NCBI GenBank assembly: GCA_025766275.1
Contig: JAFKAC010000016.1
Span: 62,001-126,000, forward strand
Direction: 5' to 3'
DNA length: 64,000 bases
DNA from: Lactarius indigo
Taxonomy: Eukaryota > Basidiomycota > Agaricomycetes > Russulales > Russulaceae
Below are positions 33,305 to 46,443 of the stretch, piece by piece (the stretch's first letter is position 1; each line of letters starts with the position of its first letter). Under the pieces are notes generated by a model, which saw only the letters and a list, made by a program, of their open reading frames with translations, searched no databases and was not told the origin of the DNA. A program made the position numbers and the translations under genes.

Positions 33305-34629
33305 TCAGGGTCGGAAAGTATGCGATACATTTCCGCTTTTAACCTCCCTTCGGTCTTTCGGCGCCGCTGGGAAGTCCCCGCGTTCTGAAACGGCGACACC
33401 TGAATCAGCTCCGGACAGAGGTACAGGGCAAGTGCCAATCGCACCTAACAAGGCCTTCTTCTGTCGCTTCGTCTTCACGGCTCTCCCGTCCTCTTGCTCG
33501 CTCCGCTCACCATCGTCCAGGATGTTCGGCACGCTCGCAAAGTCGAACGGTACCACCTCTTCCGTCTTCGCCTTGGTCTTCGCCGCCGAGACAGAGGTCG
33601 ACCTTTCCCGGTCACCATCGTCGTCGGTGATTCCTGCTTTCTTCGCACGCTTGCACTTATTGTGGCGCTGTCCGACGACAACTATTGCGTCGTCGATGAC
33701 CTCGGGCTTGGCCGTTTGTCTCAGAGCAGCTGGGACGAATGGAATCTCGGCGGTTTCTCCGTCGATGGGAATGTCGGGGGCGGATGTCGTTACGGTCTCA
33801 GTTGTCGTGGCCGCAGTCACCTCATGAGGCCCCTATGGCAAGAATGAGACAATTCAATGAGAATGTATGAACCTCGTACCCTGTGCACGGTAGGTACAAT
33901 GATGAGAGTACTGTGTATCCTGTTAACGACGTCTTGGAATCGACCGATGATTTTGGTTTTAGGCGCGGCGGAGGTTGGTGGGACACCAAACAGCGAACTC
34001 TGAGGAGTTGATTAGACAGACGGAAGACGGGGCAACACGGCCACGGTACCGAAAAGTGATGATGTCGTACTGGTTTGAGGAGGTTTGCTATGAGACCACA
34101 AGGAAGATGGCGTGGGGGCTGGGGTCGGGTGTTCTGAAGAAACATCAACGTCCTTTGTTGGTTCCAGCGTTACCTCAGATGGTACGACCGGTGTGGGTTC
34201 ACTTGGCGCCGCAGCACCACTCAGCCCTTTCCTCACAGCGCTGCGAATCACGGCGAGCACCTCCTTCGCACGTCTCCTCACCACGGGCGGTGTAGATGGA
34301 AACGCATGCAGAAGCGCGGCCATGTCCGCAGGTGGCTGCTCCACCAGCTTAAACACAAACCGGTTTGAGAGCATATATCTGGAACGTCGTCAATCCTTGC
34401 ACGAGGAACGAAACAAAGCACACTTGCCCAGTGCCCTTGTCCTCCTCGCGCGCGACCCGGTCCCGCCACACGTGCACCGCGTGGCGAGGAAAGTCGAGGG
34501 CTTTTGAGGCGTGGAACGTGTCGAACACGTTTACCAGATACAAATTGAAGTCCTGTTGAAGCCAAACGACATCACTATCAGCGAGACCCATTCAGTGTAA
34601 TCAGCGTCCACTGCGAAGAATGTGAAATG
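33305..34629 (-). pseudogene. RRP6-like relic, type 1, block 2
   Basis: The best preserved type 1 copy. A continuous 171-codon tail frame (33820-33305) ends SGNVSHTFRP-stop and includes TEEVVPFDFASVPNILDD and RQTAKPEVIDDAIVVVG. Upstream are the HRDC part (FKLVEQPPADMAALLHAF) and the same FPRHAV to WRDRVAREED internal junction as in block 1, so that deletion predates the block duplication. The catalytic exonuclease core is missing. Confidence 0.75.
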
Positions 34630-34659
34630 GGAAGGCTATGACGAACATGAGGCTAATGT

Positions 34660-35820
34660 TTACCAGTCCCAATCACGGCTGATGAAGTGCTGTTGCGCCG
34701 CCATCCCTGCTGGGCCACCGTGAGCGTTGACAATGCAGGGCTGTTTCTCAGTGGGGTCAGAGCTGCCATCATATGCAAAGTTTGTTGGCGGGTACAGTGT
34801 GACATACACGAGCTGGGAAATGATGCTGTCTGTGAATGGGAGAAAATCTGCGGAGGACTTGAGCTTGAGCTTGAGAGTCTGATAAGTGACGCCCGAGCGC
34901 GGTGCGGAGGGATCTGAGATGGTAAGTTTTATGATCTCCCATGGTGTTCGCATCGACCCGGCTTCTGTGCGGATCGCGCTGATCAAAACGAAGGGGCTAT
35001 CGATGAGTATCAAAAACTTTGTCTTCCGGTCAAAGGGGTATAGCATGCTTCTCCCTTTGTTGAGCGCGGAAAAAGCACCCCCTTTTTCTCTGTATCTAGG
35101 AGTCGACCCACCCGGGATAGCCTACGCTAACCTCGCGCCGGCACAAAGCGAGCTCCTTCTCATCGCTACAGGTAATCTCATCGTCGTCTGCGACAAACGT
35201 GAATACACGGATCGCAGATCGCTGCCGCGGCATGTCGGGGTGATTGCACTGCCAGAACGCGATGCAAGCAACATCTGGAGAAAACCAGGGGGCCGCATAG
35301 AAGTCGACTCAGGAGGCGATAGTAGTCAGCGATTAGGTCTTCGTATTAATGTATTGATTACTGTTGTAGGGGTCATCATTGGTGTGATCCTCGAGCACTG
35401 CGGTGAGGAAATTTCGGTGGACCGAGTGAACATCAAAGTCGGCGTATCTGAACGGCACTTCCGCTACCCAAATGACTCGACACCATGCAGCATCGGAGCA
35501 AAGTGGCGCCAGGAGTTACTGCCTTAGATTCTGATCCACCTTTGAAGGAATATACCTTCCCGTCAGGTGAATGCGAGAAGTACGTAGTTCCATTCTGGAC
35601 AATTGCAGCGCCTCCACCATATTCTTGGACCTTAGTCGGGGCGTTCCATTTGGGACCGAAAATGTCCTTGTTGGCGATGGTATCGACTATAGTAACGGCT
35701 CGTCCACCTTCAGATGCCCCCCTTTCAATGTGGTATATCTTTTGTGTGGCCAGATCGAACAGTACATATACTAGGGATGTGCTCTGCGATGGTGAGATTT
35801 TAGAGTCGTCTTACTAGAAA
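34660..35820 (-). pseudogene. S9-family peptidase relic, block 2
   Basis: Close copy of 17021-18190. The final frame 35046-34660 holds TYQTLKLKLKSSADFLPF and PCIVNAHGGPAGMAAQQ and stops before the catalytic region. The beta-propeller part is split by stops. It joins the RRP6 relic at the same position as in block 1. Confidence 0.75.
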
Positions 35821-35866
35821 GTGGCCTGAGGAGGAGCACATACACTTTGAACCAACACATCCGCAG

Positions 35867-36703
35867 TAATGGGAGACGACCAAGTGCCGAAAGGAGCTCT
35901 GCGAGGGATACGTTTGGCTATCCGAATCGCCCTCACTCGACCTGGGATGGTCTTTTCATCGTGATGTCATTCGCCATATCTTGGGCGTCCTCGTAGGTGC
36001 TGAGATCTATCATAAGAGCGGGCCAAACCAAAGTGACCCGGGCCGAACCGCTGACTGTCCCCGGGTCCCCGGCAAGGCCACGGGCGTAGAAAAAACTCGC
36101 ACCACCACGCAACCGCTTTCAAAATAGCAGTGTAACACTTGTCGCACCTGTTGCCTACATTCCTTCTGATCCAGCTTCTTAGGTAGTGTGATTGTCAATC
36201 ATCACTGATTGTTTATTTTGTACTGCCTTGTGTATTACCATTATCTCTTGTTTTCCTCCCGTTATCCGAGTCGCCACGACAAGAAGAGTAGCTCTATCCC
36301 GAACTTCACCGGCTTCACCACGTATACTTCCAGAGTCGGGTCTGAGCCTGAGACACGAACTGACAGTCTACTACAGTCGAGATCTCACATCCCAAAGAGC
36401 ATCTGGAACATGGCCTCGCAACCGTATACGTCGCGGCAGAAGCTTGTGTTGGATTGCCATGGGTTGAAGTTGGCAAAGCTCGGCTGATGGCCATCATAAT
36501 CGTGGCGTCGTTCAGGGCGCTTTATGCACAATGAACGATCTTGGGCTCGTGCAGAAAGTACACGTGCCGGGACGCGCATTCAGCATCTGGGGTGGGGTGG
36601 CGAGGTAGGGTTGAAGGACTCCAACTCCGAAGTCCGAAGGCAGCGTGGCCTGAGGGTGCAGCCGAGGACATCACGATACTGTACCTCGAGCGTCTAGCAA
36701 ATA
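35867..36703 (-). pseudogene. Kinase-like remnant k4, present only in block 2
   Basis: Sequence between the S9 relic and NLR4 that block 1 lacks. It includes minus-strand kinase-remnant pieces (about 36300-36600) aligned with the other remnants but full of stops. Flanking sequence on both sides matches block 1 continuously at 18240, so block 1 probably lost it by deletion. Confidence 0.55.
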
Positions 36704-36853
36704 TACTGTAATTCTGTAGATTCCGCTCGGCGTCTGTTTGTCTGTCATGCATGAGGCGGTGCACTACGTGCCTGGAAACTTACACCTCAGGCGATTACAG
36801 TCAATTCCATAGCCTTCCTGTTTCCCTCCCATCGTCGACTAGCTCATCTCTCT
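36704..36853 (+). promoter_or_regulatory. NLR4 upstream region
   Basis: Nearly identical to 18244-18393 before NLR2, and pyrimidine-rich before the ATG. Confidence 0.4.
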
Positions 36854-39800
36854 ATGTCTCAAGCTCCGTCCACTCCTACATCCTCTTCCAATTTCCGGTC
36901 CATCTTCAGTGCTGCCCTGAAAGCATATGAGAAAAAGACCAAGAACGACCTTCTGGCGCACCCCCTCGCAGCACGGCTACAAGCCTGCAACTCTCCTGGT
37001 GACATTCTTGTCGTCCTTCAAGATGAGGTCAAGGGGTTTGATCAGTCAAGGAGTGCCGACGAGAGGTTATTACGGTGGTTGAATCCGACTATCAACGTCC
37101 TCTACACCTTCTCTGCGACACTCGGAGAAGGCGTCGGACTCGTGAGTCCATCCAGTCTATCTACACCTACCCCCTTGATACCGGATTTTCAGGTGTTCTC
37201 GCCCGCAAAAGTAATCTTCGCTGGCGTTGGGGTCCTACTCTTGGTGAGCATCCACTTTGAATTCTGCGTCAGGGCGATTCTTACCTCGGAGTATGTCACA
37301 GGCAGCCAAGGATGTCGAAGCAAGCCAAGACGACCTCATCGATCTCTTCGAGCGCATCGAGAACTTCTTCACACGCCTCGAGTCTTATACCACGGTTCGA
37401 CCAACAGACGCGATGACTGACATAATCGTGAAGATAATGGTCGAAGTGCTGAACGTCTTCGCGATTGCGACGAAGGAGATGAGGCAGGGTCGAGCCAGTG
37501 CGTTTCCCTCGGCAATATATGGTTGTCGGCTAATCCATTTTCAGAAAAATATCTGAAGAAGTTGATTGGAAAGAAGGAGATAGAGGACGCTCTGAAACGA
37601 TTAGACAAGTTGACGCAGGAGGAGGCCCGGATGGCGGCTGCAGAGATCCTGAAGCTCGCGCACGTCGTCGACAACAAGGTGACTACTGTCGTAGATGGTA
37701 AGTCTGGCGTGTTACCTACTCGGGGAATCTCATCTGAACGAGCATGTATTCGTTAGATGGAAAAGAAACCAAGCAAGCGGTCCAACAATTGGCCAGCAGC
37801 GTAGACGACATGAAATGTTTGTGATCGCCGCATCCTTCGGTCGTGATATCTTTAACGCGCCCGCAGGGAATCAATCGAGAAAGAGCCTCAGAGAATGGGT
37901 GTTTCCCCCAGATCCATCAACAAATCACAACATCGCATGCGATCTACATCACGGGGGAACTGCCCAGTGGTTCTTCCGAGGCAGTATATTCGACGAATGG
38001 AAGTCGACTGGCTCTCTCTTGTGGATCTATGGCAAACGTATGTTATCCCAATTCTTTTCCTAGCGGCCCCTCATCATCGTCCACATTTCAGCGGGCTCTG
38101 GGAAGACCATCCTTTGGTTCGTCATACCTCGTCATTTTACACCTGGATGAGCTGAGTTCGCCCTACAGTTCCGCAATCGTACAAGACATTGTAACTCTAA
38201 GCGAGGCGGGATCAGCGTCAATGGCGTATTTTTATTTCGACTTCAGGGATCTCGACAAGCAACACATCCGAAACCTTCTCCCCTCCCTTCTCATTCAGCT
38301 TTCCGCTCAGTCTGATTGTCGTCGCGACATCCTCTCCCGTCTTTATTTGGCGCACGATAATGGCGAAAAGAAGCCGAGGGTTGGTGTGATGACACAATGC
38401 CTGAGGGACATGCTCACAATTGATGACCAACGGCCAATTTATATTATCCTGGATGCGCTCGACGAGTGCCCAAACTCGTCCGGGATCCCGTCACCTCGTG
38501 AACAAGTCGTTACGCTTATCAAGGACCTGGTCAATCTTGGTCTACCTCATCTTCATATATGCGTCACCAGCCGCCCCGAGTTCGATATTCGCGCTACACT
38601 TGGGCCTTTGGCACTTCACAGCGTATCCCTCCATGATCAAAGTGGACAAAAGAATGACATCATCGATTACGTCCGCTCTGTCGTATACTCTGACTCTGAG
38701 ACGATGATGAAGAAGTGGCGAGAGGGAGATAAGAAAATGGTAGTTGACGCGCTCTCAGAAAAGGCAGACGGAATGTAAGGGCATCCATTGTTGTAACTTC
38801 GTGATGACAGCTCATGACCTCAACTAGGTTCCGATGGGTGTTTTGTCAACTGGAAACACTACGACAATGTCTCCCACAGAGTGTGCGGCGTACTCTAAAT
38901 GAACTTCCGGAATCTCTCGACGAGACGTACGAGCGGGTGATGACGGAAATCAAGAAGGCCAATCAAGTGCACGCGTATCGGATGCTTCAATGCCTGACTG
39001 TGGCAGTTCGACCCCTTTCCGTCGCCGAACTCGCGGAGCTACTCGCGTTTGACTTTGGCGTGGCGAAGGGTGGGATCCCTGTGCTGAACTCGGACTGGCG
39101 GTGGGAAGATCACGAGCAAGCGGTGCTTTCTACCTGTTCAAGTTTAATCACCATCGTTCCCAACGAAGAATCCCCGATTGTTCAATTTTCGCATTTTTCG
39201 GTGAAGGAGTTTTTGATGTCGGATCGGCTTGCGACGTCGACGGGAGACATCTCACAATACCATATTTCTCTCGAAGATGCTCACACGGTTCTCGCTCAGG
39301 CTTCTCTCGGTGTCCTACTCCGGGATCCCGGTGTCGAAAATGGCGCCGATGGTGCCCTTCTGGCCCGATATGCGGCTGAGCACTGGGCGACCCATGCGCG
39401 GGTCGAGAATGTCGCCCAACGGGTCCGGGATGGGATGGAACAACTCTTTGACCCAGACAAGCCCTACCTTGAAGCGTGGATCCGGTTGCACGACGCCGAT
39501 CGCAAACACCTCAGCTATTCTGGCGGCAAGCAATATCTGGAACCTGGAGCAAGACCATTGTATTATGCCGCATTGTGTGGGTTTCATGAACTAGTTGAAC
39601 ACCTTACCATCGAGTATCCGCAATACGCAAGTGCTCGAGGCGGCAATCTTGGGACGGCATTACATTCGGCGTCGCATGGGGGGCACCTCCAGGTTGTGCG
39701 TTCACTGCTTCGAAACAGTGTGGATGTCGATGTTCGAGACAATTTGGACGGCACCGCATTACAATGGGCGTCTCAGGAAGGATACTGTGACGTTGTTCAA

Positions 39801-40247
39801 TTCCTACTCGACCATGGCGCATATGTGGACTCGATGGATAAATACAAAAATACTTCGCTAGCTTTGGCGGCACAAAACGGGCACGTTGACGTCGTTCGCG
39901 TGTTACTCGGGCACAATGCGGATGCTAATATTCAGGGCCGTGACAGCCAGACTCCTTTGTTCTATGTACTGGATATCTACCGAGGCGATTATCCCCGGGT
40001 TCTGCGATTATTACTGGAGCACGGTGCGGATGCGAATACTCGAGATACTCATCACCGGACACCATTACATCGGGTGTTGATGGGTCCAGTAAATCTTGAC
40101 GTCGCACGCATGCTGTTAGAGCACGGTGCGGACGTAGATGCTATGGATGATGAGGGAAAGACCCCATTGCAGGTGGCACCGGAGGAGGGACGGGATGAGA
40201 TCGTGCGGTTGCTGTCCGAATTTCGTTCTGGGTTAATACAAACGTAG
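36854..40247 (+). CDS. NLR4: Goodbye-NACHT-ankyrin protein (989 aa)
   Basis: Nine exons: 36854-37141, 37193-37243, 37302-37497, 37545-37697, 37757-37816, 37867-38037, 38092-38116, 38169-38774, 38828-40247. They total 2970 nt, in frame. It is the block 2 counterpart of NLR2, with identical exon and intron lengths and few amino-acid differences. Walker A GKPGSGKT is at 305-312 and there are seven ankyrin repeats. The start of exon 9 (CTACGACAATGTCTCCCAC) matches NLR5 rather than NLR2, a sign of sequence exchange between array members. Confidence 0.9.
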
Positions 40248-40559
40248 TGTCACGGATTTGTTGTTAACTATGGCGAAACTACTAGCTTTGGTTCGCATTC
40301 TTTTTCTTTCTACTTGTCTCTGCTTGATTATGATATGCCTTACATCAACTCGCTGCGGCATGAACTCAAAGTACTCGTATTAACGGCCTTCAAGTTCGAT
40401 GTATGGCACGCTCGATGTTCGTTGTCGTAGAATGTAGAGTTACCTGTGGCCCTGTGGGGAAGGATCTTGAACTTGCCGTACTCGCTCTGTCAAACAGAGT
40501 TCTCCAAAACTGATGTAGCTCTAGCCTATGACATAGGGTAGAACAGTGACCCATTAACC
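40248..40559. other. NLR4 3' flank, no gene seen
   Basis: Nearly identical to the NLR2 3' flank. Confidence 0.6.
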
Positions 40560-40844
40560 TGCTGGCATCACGTATTTCTCCTCGAAGAGCGTCCGCCAGT
40601 GGAACATGGCTCCGCAATCACAGACGTCGCGGCAAAAGATTGAGCTTGGTGGGTCCGGGAGCTCCTGTGCGTGCGAAGATTCAATGCGGCAGTAGCGTAC
40701 AGTGTGACCGAAGCTGGCCGAGCTTGAGGGGCCGATGTCTATCATCACGCCGCTCGGGTCGCTGTATGCGCAACGCGCGATCTCATGCTAATGGAGGAAG
40801 CAAAGACCTTAGTACACGCATTCAACACTGAGGTAGGTGAGGTA

Positions 40845-40849
40845 AGGGG
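40845..40849. repeat. Copia target-site duplication, left copy (AGGGG)
   Basis: Identical to 46444-46448. The empty site in block 1 (about 22377) is continuous. Confidence 0.9.
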
Positions 40850-41363
40850 TGTTGCATTTCGGCACGCTCGACCCGGCCGACTCGAACCCACATCAAAACA
40901 TTACCGCCGCGATAATGCGCGGCGGCTCAAGATTCATTATCGCCGTATTCATTTCCATTCAAACGTCGCCAGACTCATAGGGGTCGTCTCCCCCTTTTCT
41001 CATCATTCTCTTCTGCTTGCTCTTTTATCCGACTCCTGTTTCATGCCTGCAAAAGGCCCGTGCGTATTTATATTCTCTTTACTATACTTTACTTTTGTTT
41101 CTATAAAAAATGTAGCTATGTTGTATTAAAGCGCGCTCTCATGTACCAGAATCATTATCCAGTTGTGTTCTCTCTATCCCTCTCGTGTGCCTCTAAAAAC
41201 TCCTCTCCAAAGCGAAGTCGCTTCGCCTTTGTACATCTTCGCTCGTGCTCTACCATCCTTCGACTTCGCGCTTTTCTCGTTGCCAATTGAACCGGCCCTT
41301 CGGATCCTATCACCCGACCGGCACACTTAGCCGGATCGCCCCTATCGCCCGACCTTTACACCA
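40850..41363 (+). repeat. Copia 5' LTR (514 bp)
   Basis: TGTTGCATTTC..TTTACACCA. The only difference from the 3' LTR is C at 40910 versus T at 45990, in a CpG. TATA-like sequences lie at about 41067-41110. Confidence 0.95.
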
Positions 41364-41385
41364 AGGTTATGGGCCCTGATGCTGC
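41364..41385 (+). other. Copia primer-binding site, half tRNA-iMet type
   Basis: AGGTTATGGGCCCTGATG follows the 5' LTR. GGTTATGGGCCCTG is complementary to the anticodon stem-loop of initiator tRNA-Met (CAGGGCTCATAACC) with one G-U pair. It is not complementary to a tRNA 3' end. This is the internal-tRNA-fragment priming known for Copia elements. Confidence 0.7.
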
Positions 41386-41464
41386 AGTCTAAATCCGATA
41401 TTACCGAGAATCTATCAGCGCGTACCTTTCATTATCCGAAACCCCGCTTACCCTATTTGTCATC

Positions 41465-44400
41465 ATGAGCGAAGACTACAAACTCACCATCGTCAAACTG
41501 GCCACCGACGGATCCAACTGGGTCACCTTTAGAGACTGCATGGTCTGGGCGTTCGATAACCGAAGATGGTCCGAACATCTCACCAGTACCACGGTCCCCA
41601 CGACTTGGACGCCAATCAATAGCGTCCCTCCTCAGGAACGCTGGGACGCGGAAGAAGCCGCCGCCAAGAATTTGATCGCGGCATCAGTGCCCGATTATGT
41701 CTTCAACCGAATCAAGACTAAAACTAATACAAAAGATATCTGGGACGCTGTCAAAGAAATATTCCAGAAGAGATCCAAGATGATCGCCGTCGACCTGGGC
41801 CGGAAACTCTCGGGCACCAAACTAGGCGAAGATGAAGATGCTCGCGCCCATCTTACTCATCTTCTAGATATGCGAGAGCAGCTCGCTTCTATGGGGGCCA
41901 CCAAGACCGACGATGAATTCGCGTCCATCATCCTCGGCTCACTCCCCCCCTCCTATGAGTCCCTCATCAATTCCATCAACTCAGCAGCCGATCAAGCGGA
42001 CGAATCAGTCACACCTGATCGGGTAATCCGATTGGTCACCGATCAGTACGATCGGCGCGTCATCCAGAAAGGCAAGACTAACGGCCCAGAAGAGGCCTTC
42101 TTAGCCAACGGACAGAAACGCGACAAGCGCAACGTAGAGTGCCACAACTGCCACAGGCTCGGCCACTTCAAATCCGATTGCTGGGCCAAGGGAGGCGACA
42201 AAGAGGGCCAACACCCGCCTCAAAGAGACAATAACTCAAACTACAGCAACTACAACAACTCAAGCGACAATCGCGGCAATCGCAACAATCGCAACGGCAA
42301 TAGCAACAACCGAAATAACAGGAACAGGAACAACAATCGTTCCGACAACGCAAACTCGGCCAGCAACGACATTGAAGCTTGGGCCGCGATCGAGGAGATC
42401 GACGACGACTCCACTTTCTCCACTCCACAGGCCTCCGTGTATAGCGTGGGGCCATCCATTCAGCATCCCCCCATCGAGATCGAGCTTTATGACTCCGGGG
42501 CGTCTCGGCACATGTCTCCATTTCATCATCGCTTCATCAACTATCGCTCCATTCCTCCTCGCGCCATCACTGCCGCTAACAAATGAATCTTTTATGTGAT
42601 AGGTACCGGGGATCTTCAGATCGACGTCCCCAACGGGAACGTTACTACTCCTGTGCTTCTCTGGGATACTCTTCACGTGCCTGAGATGGCGCTCACTATT
42701 GTCTCTGTCTGCCGCATCACTGGAGCCGGCTACTCTGTATCTTTCGAGCGACAATCCTGCAAGATCAAGAACAGATCTGGCGACACTATAGGCGACATTC
42801 CTGCTAGCTCTAACGGCTTGTACAAAGTCGAACACTCCTATCTGGCTGCTAGCACTGGCTCTCCCATCGAACAAGTCAACATACACACTCTCCATCGCCG
42901 CCTCGGTCACATCTCAGCTGACGCTATTCGCTCACTCATCCACAACAACGCCATCGAAGGCATACAGCTCATCGACGATGGCTCCCCTATCATCTGTGAC
43001 TCTTGTCAATACGCCAAGCTCACTCGGAAGGTTATTCGAGCTGAGCGCGAGGCTCCTCCAGCTCGGCATTTCGGAGTCGAGATCCACTCTGATCTCTGGG
43101 GACCTTCGCCTACCACTAGCCTAGGGGGCCGTCGATACTATGTCACATTCACCGACGACCACACTCGCTTCACTCATGTCGACATCTTGCGCACTAAAGA
43201 CCAAACTCTGGATGCTTATCGCGCGTTCTCGGCTTGGGCTCGCACTCAGCACGGCGCCAAAATCAAAGCACTTAGATCGGACCGCGGCGGTGAGTATACC
43301 GGCCGCGAATTCACCCGCTTCCTTCAGGACGAAGGAACCGAACGTCGCCTTACCACCCACGACACCCCACAACACAACGGAGTCGCGGAATCTCTTAACC
43401 GCAGGCTCCTCGAACGCGTGCGGGCCATTCTCCATCATTCTGGCTTGCCCAAGACTCTCTGGGCTGAAGCTCTCCAGTTCGCGGTCTGGCTCAAGAACCG
43501 CACCTCTACTTGGGCTCTAGGCAACAATACTACGCCCTACGAAATGCTCTATGGCAACAAACCAAACATTTCTGGTGTCCCCGAATGGGGACAAACCGTC
43601 TGGGTCCACTCTGGCACCAGCTCGAAGCTTGACGCGCGCGGAATCGAAGCGCACTGGGTCGGATATGACGCGGATAGTACTCATGCACACCGCGTCTACT
43701 GGCCCAACAAGAATTCGATCTCAGTGGAACGCAACATCAAATTTACTTCCCCTCTTACAGTCATTGACATAGGCCAGCCTCGCATCATTTCCGCGCCGCA
43801 ACCAGCTGCGGCGCAAGCACCACCCGCTGGACCTCAAGCACCACCAGCGCCTCAACCTTTCCCTCCTACCATAGCACCGGTACCCATTCAATTGGTACCG
43901 CTCACACCTCAACAGCATCAACCTCCCGAAGAAACAAGCCGGGATATCACGCCTCAAGTCCCGGGCGGAATGCCCTCGTACCGGTCACCTTCCGCCCTCA
44001 CCCCTCTCACTCCTTCTATCACCTCATTGGTTCCACCTCAAGAAGAAGAAACATCAACCAAGCAGCGGCAACAAGTGCCGCCGCCTGCCAAGGGCAAGAC
44101 AAAAATCAAGGAACCTCAAGAACCGACGCGCAAGTCATCGCGCATCCCCAAACCAACATTCAAAGTCACCGGGCTCTTCACCGAAGGAGCTCAACCCGAA
44201 GCCGAAGAAGAACAGCCAAGCGCAGCAGCCCAGAAGTGGTTCCACCCGGACTGGCCCGGAGACGAAGGTTCAAGCGCATACGCAGCTGACAATCAGATTC
44301 CAGAATACGCATTCCTCGCGGAAAGCGAGGAACTCATGGAAGCCGCCCTCAACAATTCACAAGACGATCCCAAGACAATCGCTCAAGCGCGATCTCGCTC

Positions 44401-45922
44401 CGACTGGCCTAAGTGGCAGGAGGCGATGGATCGCGAAATCGCCACACTTGAAGAAGCCGGGACTTGGTCAACAGTCCCCAGACCCGCCGGCAAGAATATC
44501 GTCGGCAGCAAGTGGGTCTTCCGCATCAAATGGAAGGCCGACGGGTCCATCGAGAAGTACAAAGCGCACCTCGTAGCGCGCGGATTCACGCAAAAGTTCG
44601 GTATTGATTACTTTGATACCTTTTCCCCAGTCGCGCGGCTTGCAAGCTTCCGCACCATTCTTGCCATCGCCGCTCGCAACGACTGGGATATTGACACCTT
44701 CGACTTCAACGGCGCCTACCTCAACGGAGAATTAGATGACGATGAAGAAATCTACATGCAAGCACCCCCCAGATACGACACTCAGGGGGAGTCGGTCAAA
44801 CACCTCTGCAAATCCCTTTACGGACTCAAGCAAGCCGGCCACAAATGGTATGATACCCTGCGCCGCGCTCTCATGGACTTGGGCTTCGGCGTCAACAACG
44901 CTGACCCCGGTGTCTTCTCTATCCACGACAAAAATCACATTACAATCCTTGCAGTTCATGTTGACGATTGCATGATCACAGGTAGCTCAGACGAGCTCAT
45001 TCGGTACTACAAGAGAGCGCTCAACTCGCGTTACTCCCTCACCGACCTCGGCCCCATTCACTGGCTGCTCGGTATCAAGATCATCTGCGACCGCAAATCG
45101 CGTACTATTTCCCTCTCACAAACGTCTTATATCGACACCATCCTTTCCCGCTTCTCCCTCAGCCACACTAAACCCGTCGCCACTCCCATCATTCCCGGGG
45201 CATCCTATTCAAAATCCGACGCACCCTCTGACGCCACCGAAGCGGCGCACATGAAGAAGGTTCCTTATCGCGAGGCCATCGGCAGCCTCATGTACGCCGC
45301 CGTCGCCACTCGCCCCGACATCACCTTCGCAGTTTCCATCCTATCTCAATTCCTCAGCAACCCGGGTGAAATCCACTGGGAAGGCGTCAAGCGCGTCTTC
45401 CGTTACCTCGCCGGCACCAAGAATCACACTCTTACCTTTGGCAACGAGCGCCACGACCTTCTGGGATTTACTGACGCAGATGGCGCATCCCAGGAGCACC
45501 GTCATGCGATATCCGGCTTCGCCTTTCTCATAGACGGCGGAGCGGTCACATGGGCCTCGCGGAAACAAGAGATCATCACCTTATCCACCGCCGAGGCCGA
45601 ATACGTCGCCGCAACTCACGCGGCCAAGGAATGCATCTGGCTCAGGAGATTCACTGAGCCATTTTTCGGCTTATCGCACTCCCCTACCCCCCTTTATTGC
45701 GACAACCAGGCCGCGCTCCATCTCGCCACCGAAGATAACTACCATGCTCGTACTAAGCACATCGACATTCGCTTCCATTTCATTCGACAAACGATTACCG
45801 ACGGGCTCATCAATATCAAGTACTGCCCTTCCGAAGACATGACCGCGGACATCCTCACCAAGCCGCTGGCGAAGTTCAAGGTCGCGTTCCACTCACAGAA
45901 CCTCGGACTCCGTCGAGCGTGA
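41465..45922 (+). pseudogene. Copia gag-pol polyprotein, one TGA at 42584-42586
   Basis: A single frame of 1486 codons. Gag region (UBN2-like, 41465-42100) with CCHC knuckle CHNCHRLGHFKSDCW (about 42140-42184) and an Asn-rich stretch. Protease (LYDSGASRHMS, about 42490), GAG-pre-integrase HHCC (LHRRLGHI..CDSCQYAK) and integrase D,D,E (DLWGPSP; LRSDRGGEY; NGVAESLNR). Reverse transcriptase (KWVFRIKWKADG, AVHVDDCMITGS) and RNase H (FTDADGA; LSTAEAEYVAATHA). Order IN before RT is diagnostic of Copia. The only lesion is TGA after AANK, where relatives have Arg, a CGA to TGA change. All other motifs are intact. Confidence 0.95.
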
Positions 45923-45929
45923 GGGGGAG
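45919..45929 (+). other. Copia polypurine tract
   Basis: GTGAGGGGGAG directly precedes the 3' LTR and overlaps the gag-pol stop codon. Confidence 0.8.
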
Positions 45930-46443
45930 TGTTGCATTTCGGCACGCTCGACCCGGCCGACTCGAACCCACATCAAAACATTACCGCCGTGATAATGCGC
46001 GGCGGCTCAAGATTCATTATCGCCGTATTCATTTCCATTCAAACGTCGCCAGACTCATAGGGGTCGTCTCCCCCTTTTCTCATCATTCTCTTCTGCTTGC
46101 TCTTTTATCCGACTCCTGTTTCATGCCTGCAAAAGGCCCGTGCGTATTTATATTCTCTTTACTATACTTTACTTTTGTTTCTATAAAAAATGTAGCTATG
46201 TTGTATTAAAGCGCGCTCTCATGTACCAGAATCATTATCCAGTTGTGTTCTCTCTATCCCTCTCGTGTGCCTCTAAAAACTCCTCTCCAAAGCGAAGTCG
46301 CTTCGCCTTTGTACATCTTCGCTCGTGCTCTACCATCCTTCGACTTCGCGCTTTTCTCGTTGCCAATTGAACCGGCCCTTCGGATCCTATCACCCGACCG
46401 GCACACTTAGCCGGATCGCCCCTATCGCCCGACCTTTACACCA
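45930..46443 (+). repeat. Copia 3' LTR (514 bp)
   Basis: Same ends and length as 40850-41363, with one difference. Confidence 0.95.

Larger units (their letters stand above)
40850..46443 (+). mobile_element. Ty1/Copia retrotransposon, full length, 5594 bp
   Basis: 514-bp LTRs bounded by TG..CA that differ at a single base, a half-tRNA primer site, one gag-pol frame with a single TGA, a polypurine tract and a 5-bp target duplication. The near-identical LTRs and its absence from the block 1 counterpart show insertion after the block duplication. Confidence 0.95.

Noticed and set aside
35485..35817. 110-aa plus frame (and 17839-18189) conserved between blocks
   Set aside because: The minus strand encodes the S9 beta-propeller; conservation follows from the recent duplication.
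42584..42586. TGA between Copia gag and pol as programmed readthrough
   Set aside because: It sits inside the protease region where relatives have Arg, and a CpG transition explains it.
42260..42910. 216-aa minus-strand frame
   Set aside because: Antisense of the Asn-rich Copia gag-protease region; low-complexity composition.
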